Part shown: positions 35,601 through 44,574 of the stretch, piece by piece
Numbering within the stretch: the stretch's first letter is position 1
Layout: the number at the start of each line of letters is the position of its first letter
DNA from: Apus apus
Lineage: Eukaryota > Chordata > Aves > Apodiformes > Apodidae
Length of the DNA stretch: 64,000 nucleotides
Direction: 5' to 3'
Assembly: GCF_020740795.1 (NCBI RefSeq)
Contig: NC_067289.1
Location: forward strand, 21,782,608-21,846,607
The notes under the pieces: model-generated
The model's database searches: none
Seen by the model: the letters and a program-made list of their open reading frames with translations, nothing else
What the model was told of the DNA's origin: nothing
Position numbers and translations under genes: made by a program

Positions 35601-35692
35601 CCTTTGAGGAGATCGCCGCCGCGTTCCGCCGCAAGAAGCTCCCAGCCAAGTCCATAACGGAGCTGGAGGACCTGCGAGGCAGCGAGGCGTAG
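26658..35692 (+). CDS. SLC2A2: SLC2A2 (GLUT2), facilitated glucose transporter member 2, complete
   Basis: Low-affinity, high-capacity 12-helix hexose carrier of the plasma membrane of hepatocytes, enterocytes, renal tubule and, in mammals, beta cells. Coding exons: 26658-26690, 27272-27367, 27912-28186, 28701-28825, 29617-29732, 30857-31019, 31468-31655, 32531-32635, 34141-34242, 35101-35304, 35504-35692. All have GT-AG borders and matching phases, giving 1596 bases and 531 aa. Family motifs in order: N-glycosylation site NTS (64-66), LGR after helix 2, [17 protein letters not shown] in helix 7, [18 protein letters not shown] in helix 10, and C-terminal [10 protein letters not shown]. The chosen ATG has a strong context (A at -3, G at +4). 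It adds six residues (MDKKNK) before a second Met that aligns with the mammalian start. The sequence matches the avian GLUT2 I recall and no lesion was seen. Confidence 0.97.
27912..28186 (+). CDS. SLC2A2: SLC2A2 exon 3: large exofacial loop and helix 2
   Basis: This 275-base exon encodes the long glycosylated extracellular loop between helices 1 and 2 that is typical of GLUT2, then the helix 2 segment [20 protein letters not shown] and the cytoplasmic GWIGDRLGR motif. One N-glycosylation sequon (N64-T-S) lies in the loop. The loop is Pro/Gly/Ala-rich and GC-rich and differs from the mammalian loop in sequence, though its length is similar. Confidence 0.93.
28380..28430. repeat. AT-rich low-complexity (ATT/TAA) patch
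   Basis: Irregular attattata and ttattataat units in SLC2A2 intron 3. No family recognised. Confidence 0.75.
31468..31655 (+). CDS. SLC2A2: SLC2A2 exon 7: central cytoplasmic loop and helix 7
   Basis: It encodes the charged loop [20 protein letters not shown] and onward, then helix 7 with [16 protein letters not shown]. The Gln-Gln and Ser-Gly-Ile-Asn residues that line the sugar path in the family are present. Residues 322-324 are Gln-Ile-Ser where human GLUT2 has His-Val-Ala. The following exon (32531) completes the helix with [13 protein letters not shown]. Confidence 0.93.
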
Positions 35693-36322
35693 ACACGGCC
35701 ACGCACCCAGCAAGGAGGGGCTGAGCACGGAGCTCCTGCAGGTGCCGTGGGAAGAACGTTGGGCTGAAGTCTCCTTTCACAATGACCGTGCAGCTGGCAG
35801 AGCAGGGGGAGCCACCCATCGGGCACCTTCTGGCTGCTGCGGCTCACACCGCCCAGACACAGGTGCTGCCCTGGCATTGTACTCTGAAATAGTCAGTAGG
35901 ACTGGGCTGCAGGAAGAGCTGGGGAAAGGAGGGGAGGTATATGTTACATGTGTGTCTCCATGCCCCAGTGGAAGAGCCCAGTGCGTTGATGATCTTCCTG
36001 CTTGGCAAAGCATGACACTGAGCAGGGCCGTCCCTCAGCTGGGATGAAGGAAAGAGGGGCTGGGTGATGCTCTCACCTCCTGCTTTTATCTTTTTGTCCC
36101 ATGCTTCCTGCTTCCTTCTGCTGAGTGATCAGATGCCTTGAGAAACCAACTGCTAGTGCAGTTGTGCTGCCAGCACACGGCACTGATCACCTGAGGTGCT
36201 AAGGAAAACAGACTGAGCAAATTCCCCCTTACTCTTGCCTGTGCAGAGGAAGAAGATGGATCCCCCCTGAATTAGTTGGGATGCACCTTGTTTGCTTTGC
36301 TGCCCATGCCTTGTGGAGATTG

Positions 36323-36521
36323 AGGGTTACAGAGCACTGGAACAGGCTCCCCAGAGAGGCTGTGGAGTCTCCTTCTCTGGAGACTTTCAAGACCTGTCTG
36401 GATGCCTTTCTGAGGGATCTGTCCTAGTTGTGTGTGTTTTTTTGGTCCTGCTCCAGCAGGGGGGTTGGACTCAATGATCTTCGGAGGTCCCTTCCAATCC
36501 CTAATATCCTGTGATTCTGTG
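36323..36521 (+). repeat. CR1 LINE 3' end
   Basis: It contains cagagcactggaacaggctc, then gagaggctgtggagtctcct, the ggactcaatgatcttcggag stretch, cccttccaatccc and a terminal TGTGATTCTGTG. All of these are in CR1 order and sense orientation. The copy is 5'-truncated, with about 200 bases left. Confidence 0.93.
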
Positions 36522-37902
36522 AAATGCTGCTCAATCTCATAAGGATTTCTCAAGTCATGGCATTTTTTAGGAGAAGCTGAGAAACTCGGGCTGGGCTGGT
36601 GTGCAATTTTTTTCTTTTGCTTCAGCCAGACTATTTACCCCCTCTGTCCTCCTAGGAAGCCTTTCCTCCCTCCTTTTTATCCCTGCTGCAGCACAAGATA
36701 CAGCAAATCATTGACCACACAAGGGGCTCAGGCACTCCCAGCCGGGTCAGGAGACTTGAGTCTTGCTGCCATCCCTCCCAGGGAGTCACCACCACCAGGT
36801 CACCTCTCACTGCTTCTCCTTCCCACCCTTTGTGTCTGCCTTCCCTTCCTTCTGCACGATGCTTAGACCCACGGCTCCAGCTTCAGCCCAGGCCTTGGGC
36901 TGCCCGTGCCGTGACAATTAATGAAAGCCCAAAGGGGAAACAGGTATTGCAGCCTTAACTGGAAGGTGCTCTGCTGGTCTGACCCTCCCTTTGCACCACT
37001 TATGAGTTTGCTGGCTGGATGTGCTCCAGCCAAGATAGCATTTGGGCAGGAGGTTGTATTGTTCCTATAACCTTGTTTGTGCTCATGTTGTTTCTTTATG
37101 AGACCCTGCTATGTGACACAATCAAACTGCACAGATTCTTCTTCCTTTTTGGGAGAGATGTTGGAATCATTGTAAAAGCCCACTCTCTGTTTGCTTGAGT
37201 CTTTAAGATTTGCATGTTCCTTGTTGTGCTACCAGGCTACTTATTAGCAATTTTCTCGGGATAGAAACCCATTATTTATGTATAGATGAAACACCAGCAG
37301 TGCTTGGTCACTGTGAGCTCGTTGTGACTGCCAGTGAAGCTGTGACCACAGTGTGACAGCGGATGGAACTCAGTAAAAAGCATGAGAATAGGTGGGCCAA
37401 GGAGGACTGCAGCTGCTGCTGTGGGTTTGACTTTAGGGAAGGTTGCTGCTCCATTCCATGTGCCTGAAATCCTTTGTAGACTTTACTGTCTTGTTAAGAC
37501 CCTAAAGCAAATTCTGGGAAGTGACTGGAAGTGTAGCCACAGGGTCCACTGGGCCTCTGGCCATGGTCTGTGATAGGAACCAATGAGATTGCTCCAAAGG
37601 CTTTCCTGGAGTGTCTGCTGGGTTTTCACTAGAGAAGAACTGGGTCAATGCTGCCATGTGCTGCAGCAGTGGTGGACCTGGGGCTGACACAGGCACCCAG
37701 GGCATATGGAACCAGAGGCCAGGTTGCCGTGCACAGAAGACAGCAGCAGGGCTGGGGCACAGGCTCTGGGTCAAATGCTTGGTCTGTGTGCTGTGAGCAG
37801 GTCTCCTCAGCCAAGACTAGCATGGCAGGCTCAGCTCTCACTGGTGTCTCCTGCAGTTAGTTAAATATTATAATGGATTGCCTGAATGTCAAATAAGAGG
37901 GG

Positions 37903-37920
37903 AAAAAAAAAAAAAAAAAA
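37903..37920 (+). repeat. A18 run
   Basis: Eighteen consecutive A between SLC2A2 and EIF5A2. Confidence 0.9.
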
Positions 37921-39599
37921 GAGACGGGTTCTTGCTTTCAGCAATGTTATCCATGTCTGTTACATAAAGGTGACAATGAACAATGTCTACAGCATGTGTT
38001 GGCTTGCACTGTTGTTTGTTTTTCTCCCTTGGAACATCTCAGACTTAGGTCCAGCTCCAGAGAGAAGGTGTTTTCCTGGTAGGATATGTTTTCTCCATAG
38101 GTGGTAATTGCTATGCAAGCCCTCAGCTAGACCCCTTTGAAAAGCATGGTCTGGAGGTGAGACTGAGGGGCTGGGAGGCAGAAGTCCCAGGGATGGACAG
38201 CCCTGGAACCCTTGGGAACTGGCTCTGCATCAGGATGAACCCTCACTGAAGGTGTGCTGGCATCTAACCCCAGCCATCCCCACTGCCCACCTGTAAAGCC
38301 CCACTGTGAAGCACACCTCTGCTTGCACAGAGGCTGCTGCAGCTTAAAACGTGGTGCTGGGGCCTCTCTAGGCAAGATGGGCAAGAGGAGCATTTGGGGA
38401 GAGATGGGGTTCAAAGCAGATTTGCCCCTGCTCCAGGGGCAGAGCCAGGCTGGGTTCCTTCCAGGAATGAGAGAACGGGACAGCTGAGGCAGAGTGGCAG
38501 GGAAGATGCTGGCACTGGGGTCCTGGATGTCCCTGCTTGGTCCTTGTGTGCCAACAGAACAGCTCGAGCTACAGCCACGCGATGGTGGTTGAACATGAGA
38601 TCATCCAAAATGGCTTTGCTACACCTCTGCTGAGCTTTGTCTGAATGCCTGAGGGTCACCAGGCAGAGACACTGTCAGTTTCTCAGCAGAGGGGGGACAT
38701 TCAGCAACACTCTGAGCAGTCAGTCTTTGCTTTCCCATGTGTTACTGAGTGACTGGTGAAACTCTGATCCCATAAGGGTCGTGCAGCACACATGAGCTGA
38801 CCAAAGTCCACAGCACTAACATCACCCACAGCCACACTCCTGAACCCCCCAAAGATCTGCCCGGGGGTTCAGAGGCACTTAAGTATAACGACTCTATAAA
38901 AACAGCTGTCAGCTGAAAGCTGTGTGTCCAGGTAATCCAGCTTTCACTCCTTCTTCATCCTACCCCTCTACAAAGTTTTTGGCTAAGCTCTAGCAAAGAC
39001 CATGGAGCTTGAAGCAGGAGTCACAGCACTAGCAGACTTCACATGCCAAAATTATCTTTTCCCAGTGTGCTGCCAGCATGTTTCCAATTCACTGGGCTAT
39101 AGAGTTGCACCCCAAGGTTCAGACTGTGCTTCCTCACAGCAGCTGCTGAATTTAAGGGAAGTCAATCTTCTCCTTCCAGGCTGGGACCTCCCAAGAGGGA
39201 CCCTTTTGGGCCACAAGTGGACAACACGCCTCCATGCATTTTACCACTGTAATTTAATTTGTTTGTACCTTGCCCTGGAGATGATGTTTTGCTCATCCTG
39301 TGATGTTTCAAATCAATTCTGCAGGGCTGCAGCAGCACAGGCTGCAGCCTGGGACAGGGTGTGCAGAACTCAACCCTTGTCCTCACCAGGGCTGTGGTGG
39401 AAAGATTAAGCTGACAGGCTGGGCTGGGCTATCTCAGGTGCACTTTTACCACGTGTGGCAATGCAGGAAGGGGGGGTCACCCGAGTTGGTTAAATCTGCA
39501 AATATGTTTACTTTTGTCTTGTCACATCAGGCTGGTAATTAGGACTGTACACTTTATCTGTCCCTGCTACATGCAAAGTTCCAGCTCAAACCTGTTCTT

Positions 39600-40000
39600 G
39601 AGACACAGCCTGTTGACTCGTTATTTTTATCTCTCAGCGTTACAGTTTTACTAAGTTGCTAATCATTAAGAAAATTTAAAAGACCAAGTCATACTTATTA
39701 GCTAAATGGTCATTGCACTTTAGTTAGCATGTGAAATATGTTCCCATAGTGTGGTTGGCTAATAATACAATATAATTAATAATCCCTGAGAAAGCATCTT
39801 GTCAGCAAGAGCCTTGACAGTGTTTTCCCTAATGTGCTGAGATGACAGCCATTAAGACTTTCCTGTTGTGTCAGACAAATGGCTAATGATATCTTGTTTC
39901 CCACTCTCTAGGCATAATTTTAAAATTAGTTTGACTTCCCTAATCCAATAAACTCAGGACATTTGGCCCCATTAACACTTTCCACACTAATTCATCACAG
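39600..40000. other. AT-rich non-repetitive block, candidate conserved noncoding element
   Basis: About 400 bases of high-complexity AT-rich sequence with many TAAT cores (for example gctaatcatt, ggctaataata, tataattaataat, ggctaatgatatc, cactaattcatc). The block is flanked by GC-richer sequence. Its texture resembles a vertebrate developmental enhancer. This is an inference from composition only. Confidence 0.35.
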
Positions 40001-42326
40001 ATTTTTCTGCCTCGCTTCAACTTGTTTTTCATCACTGAGAGGCACCACCTTCCACCTTGCGTGTCAAACAGCTGATGAGGATGAAGCTGAACCAAGTCCA
40101 GTGTATGCACAGCCCAAGCCTTTGAGGTACAATGTATTTTCCAAGGTGCTCAGTGTCCTTTCCCTGAAATCTACAGAGGCTGAGGAATTACAAGGCAGGA
40201 CATCAAGTCTGGATCCAGCAGCACAGGAGATCTGATTTAAGGTAACTGAGCCAATGCTCAAGTGCTTCTTTAAATCCTGAAGCGATGCTGGGACATTTTA
40301 CAGCTGGAATAGCTGTGCTGCAGGAATCTCCTGGGCAGCAGGGTGGCAATAAATCCTGGCTGTAGATCAGCAGCTCCAGGCTGTAGGTGTAGCTGCAGCC
40401 CCGTGGCTTGGGCAGTGTCTTGTGGGTTTGCCCCCCTGTATTCTGCCTAGGAGAGAGCAGCTCCCATGACTATGCAAAGCATCAGGGCCCCCGGGGCCAC
40501 GGGAGGAATATTGCTGTTCTAGCAGTACTGCAGCCCCAGCAGGAGGGAATACTGGAGTTGCCATGTGTTTTCCCTCTTCCTAGCAGGAGCTGCATGTGGT
40601 TCCTGCCAGCTGTCACCTTTCACTGTCACCACTTGCCTCTGATCTCCAACATGGTAATTCCAGGGTAATTCCCTGGGTAATTTAGACAGGGCAGCCATCC
40701 ACATTTGACCACATTTGTCTGCTTTGTCTGTTGTGTGGGTCACCAAAGAGCTAAGGGTGACCATGGAGCAGGATGAGGCAGCACTGAGATGGTTCTCAAG
40801 CATCCCAGGGCATGCAGCCCCTAATAATTGTAGGAACCATCCAGCATCCCAGAAACTTTCTCAAGGTTGATGCAAATGCCAAGTGAGTCACTGGCACTGA
40901 ATTCATTCTTCAGAGGCAGCCAAAATGGAGCAGCAGATTAAAGCAGTGCCTGGAGCAGAGAGGGATGCCCTATGGCAAGGTCACTGCAGAGGCTCTTTCA
41001 TTTGTTTCATGCTACATGGAGGGGCTTGTACGTAGGAGCTCAGAGGATCTGCTGGCTGAGCGTGGCACTGTCCTGTGGAAATGGGTTCATCAGTCCCCAG
41101 CCTCTCTCTCGTGTCCTCCTGCTCAAGGCTGTGCCTGGAAGCCAGGGTGAACCCTCACCCCCACAGTCAGGACACTTTGGTGGGATCCCAGGTAAGACAG
41201 CTCAGCAGCTGAAATAGAGACACTTGCTCAAGTTGGAACAGGGTTGTTTACACTGCTTCACTCATGACCTGTTACCTCTAATCCTGTGACCTGAACCATC
41301 TTGCCGTATGAGCCTCCCTCTGCCTTCCTGCGGTGCTCACCCCGCACCGAGGGGAGCAGGGCTGGGTACACTGCTGACCCCTGCTCTGCAGCTGGCCCTC
41401 TGCAGGGCTTTCCTCTGGCACCCTCTGCTGTCCTCCGGACACCCAGCCCGGCACATCCCAGAACACGGAAACGTTCCCCAGAGAGATTGCTCCCAGAAGC
41501 TGGTGATGATGCACCAGCAGGAGCAAGGGGGCAGCATAAGCTGGGCTGCACCCACGGCTGATGCTGGTGCCACCACCACCTCCTGCGTCCTGGTGGGTTT
41601 GCTGGAAACATGGGGGGGATGTTCACCCCAGCGCTGGCTGGAACACATGCTCTGGAGGCAAGGCTTTAATGAGCAGCTTTAGGGCACCAGACAGTTCTCC
41701 AGAACAGATAAAACTTGCACTTCAAACCTTCCAAAAGTTTTCTAATCCCTCATCACTTCTGCCATGCAATTAATATAAAGACTTGGATAGCAGAGCCAAA
41801 ACTTGATGACACACTGAACCCACTTGAAAGAAAAGAGGTGGGATGCAGTGTGCAACACTCTACACACACATGCACAAAAGGAAATATATTTAAATGTGAA
41901 AGGCCACGGTATTTACAAATATGCTTTGAAATGGAATTGAAAAGTCTGTCTAGAAAAGTGGAATAATCACATTACTCCTATCAAGAAACACATTTTAGAA
42001 AACCAACATTGATTCAGACAAAGGCACAATGCCTGGAAGCAACAACTGATGGAGCTGATTTCCAAGTTTTTAATTGAATCTCAAATAAAGGCTGCCTTAG
42101 AATGTTTGGTTTGTGTCTCACAAATATTTATCATCTGCAGCTGCACTTCAGCAAAAAGACTTGGTTTAGTGCAGAAGATCTCTCAAGTAATCCACAATGA
42201 ATCTGTCATTTGTAGACAATCAACCCAAGTTATAATCTGATACTTTAGAAAAATCCTCATTAGCACTTAGCCCCAGGCTGCCCTGATTTGGGATTAAACA
42301 GTTGGTAGTTTTCTCACAAAGTATTT

Positions 42327-42343
42327 AAAAAAAAAAAAAAAAA
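42327..42343 (+). repeat. A17 run
   Basis: Seventeen consecutive A, about 900 bases upstream of the EIF5A2 CpG island. Confidence 0.9.
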
Positions 42344-43199
42344 GCCCTAGAGCACGAGCAACTAGTCATACACTTGGAGATAAACAGGCACACACAGCAC
42401 ATGTGAAAACAACAGAATGCCCCAAACTCTGCTTATCAGCTGGCCCAGCAGAAAAATGAGCAGTTCCCCAGGGTTATGTGTATCCTATCTAGAGGGGGCA
42501 GGGTGAGGCAGCATCCACCAAAACCCCAGGAACAGAGGAGAGCCACTGTCCTGACCTGCTGGAGCACTACAAAGGGCCCCCCTGTAAATGAAAGCCAAAC
42601 TTACTTCCTTGGGGACACACTGTGGGGTTCGGAGTGGGACCTGTATAACCAAGGATGGGACAAACAGATCATCTAGATGAACACGAGCTAAAGAAAAGAT
42701 GTGGCTTTCAAACTGGCTCCTGTAGTCACCCCATCAGAACCGAGATGGCAAACTCAGAATCTCAGGGCAGAAAAACGTAGGACAGCACATTGCAGCCCAC
42801 GGTGCTGATGGCAGTGGCCAAGGCTGCCACACACACCTCTGAATTTCTGCATTGTTCTGTCTGGTGTTTAAAACAAGTGTCAGCAGGCAGGGCTCGGCCG
42901 CATCCACCAACAGCTCCACAGAAATTTAGCTGGATGTGGTCAAACAGCTAAAGGGGGTTATGGCATCTGGCTTGGAAAGTTTTACCAACGTGACCGTTTG
43001 GCTTCATTTTGCTTGGAATCCAGTGCCCCTCGGGTGGCACCCGGGGACGGCAGAGCCTGATGGAGGCTGCACCCTGAGCAGCTCTGGTGAGGGCCAGAGG
43101 AGAGCCTCACACCCACTCATGGAAACTACCTTTCACCGTGGCTCCTTGGTAGTTTCAGGCCCTTTTGACTGATCGCTGCGTGCTTGAAAACCACTCTTT

Positions 43200-43707
43200 G
43201 TTCCCGGGCTGCCTCACCAGAAGCGTGGCCGGGGGGTGCGGGAGGTTCTGTCCCCCTGCTCCTGCGGGCGAGGCCCCTTCCAGCAGCGCTGTGTCCAGTG
43301 CTGGGGCCCCCGGCACCGGGGGGACCTGCAGCCCTTGGGGAGAGCCCGGAGGAGGCCACGAAGAGGGTCCGAGGGCTGGAGCAGCTCTGCTCTGCAGACG
43401 GGCTGGGAGGGCTGGGCTGCTGGCCTGGAGGAGCCCCCGGGGACACGGCACAGCAGCTCCCGGAACCTGCGGGGCCTACCGGGGAGAGGAGATGGGGCGA
43501 GAGGCCGCGGGGTCGGAGCAGCCTCAGACTGGATTTTAGGCAGGAACTGTTTCCTGTGAGAGTGATTAAGCTCTGGAGCGGGTCACTCAGAGCCGTGCCC
43601 CTCCCTGGCGGTGCCGCGGGCCGGCTGGACGGGCCTGGAGCAGCCTGGGCGGCGGCACTGGACGGCTGTCCGCCCCAAGCCGTTCCGCTCCCCGGTTATT
43701 CTGCAAG
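43200..43707 (+). repeat. GC-rich, highly diverged CR1 LINE at the edge of the EIF5A2 CpG island
   Basis: The order of CR1 landmarks is preserved across about 500 bases: gaagcgtggcc, gtgtccagtgctgggg, gaggccacgaagagggtcc, gagggctggagcagctctgc, ggctgctggcctggaggag, gactggattttaggcagga, gctctggagcgggtcactca, ctccctggcggtg, gctggacgggcctggagcag and a decayed terminal ttattctg at about 43700. Nearly all differences from the consensus I remember replace A/T with G/C. The open frames across it are by-products of GC richness. Confidence 0.8.
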
Positions 43708-44049
43708 GGGAACGCGGAGCCGAGCCAAGAGCTTCGTGTCGACACAAGGAGGCGTTATCCGGGCAGGCTTCGGCAACGCCCCGTCCCGGCGCCGGCGGCC
43801 CCGCAGCCACAAGATGGCGGCGGTTCCGGCGGGGACTGAGCCCTGCCGCGCTCCGTAGGCGCCGGGGCGGCGGGGAGGGGGGGGGGGGCGGGGGGCGGGG
43901 CGGCGGCGGGAAGCGCCCGCAGCACGTGGCCCGCGGCGGGGGGGCGGCCCCGCCCCCCGGCTGCGCGCGGGCCAATGGGCGCGGCGCGGGGCGGAAGCGG
44001 GGGGGCGGGGCCGGGCGGGGCGCGGTGCGCGCGCTGCCCGCTCCCGCCG

Positions 44050-44177
44050 CCCCTTCCCGCCGGCCGCCGCTCTGGTCGGGCGCGTGTGCGCGGCGCCCGC
44101 ACCCGCCCTGCCCCCCCCCCCCCCTTCCCCCGGCCTCGTCCCGGGCCCGCCGCGGCCTCCGCCGCCCGCCTCGCACG
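44050..44177 (+). other. EIF5A2: EIF5A2 noncoding exon 1 (3' boundary defined, 5' end uncertain)
   Basis: A good donor, CACG|GTAAGAG, occurs at 44177/44178. A good acceptor, cgctcgcccgcag, ends at 44557, just 17 bases before the ATG. Together they predict a 380-base 5' UTR intron, which matches the human gene as I recall it (a noncoding first exon). The left boundary given here is a guess. Confidence 0.55.
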
Positions 44178-44574
44178 GTAAGAGGGGCCGCCGCCCGGGG
44201 AACAGCCGCCGGGGCCGCGCGCGCTCGGGCCGCGGCGCTCGGGAGACGGGGAAGGGCGGGAGAGGCGAGGCCCGGGGGCTTTGGGGGGGCGAGGCCGGGG
44301 GCGAGGCCGGCCCCGGGACGGGCGCCATCGCCGCCGGGGGCGGGGGAGGACGCGGCGCTCGGGCACGTGGCGGCTCCGCGCCCGCCGGGCACGTGTGTGC
44401 GCGGCCGCCATCGCCGCGCTCCCGGGGCGGGTCACCGGCCGCTTCCCCGGCCCGGCCGCCGCGCTGCTCCCGCCGCGGGAGGAGGGGGCGGCTGGATCGC
44501 CCAGCCCCGCCTTTCCCGCCGGCGGGGTCCCGAGCCGTCCCTCTCGCTCGCCCGCAGCCGCCGCCGCCGCCGCC

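Larger units (their letters stand above)
35693..43199. other. SLC2A2-EIF5A2 intergenic region with SLC2A2 3' UTR
   Basis: The SLC2A2 3' UTR must start here, but I saw no clear AATAAA in the first 2 kb, so its end is unresolved. The region holds a CR1 tail (36323-36521), A-runs at 37903-37920 and 42327-42343, a block of AT-rich non-repetitive sequence (39600-40000) and an unremarkable GC-richer stretch at 41270-41600. No other gene is recognised. Confidence 0.65.
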
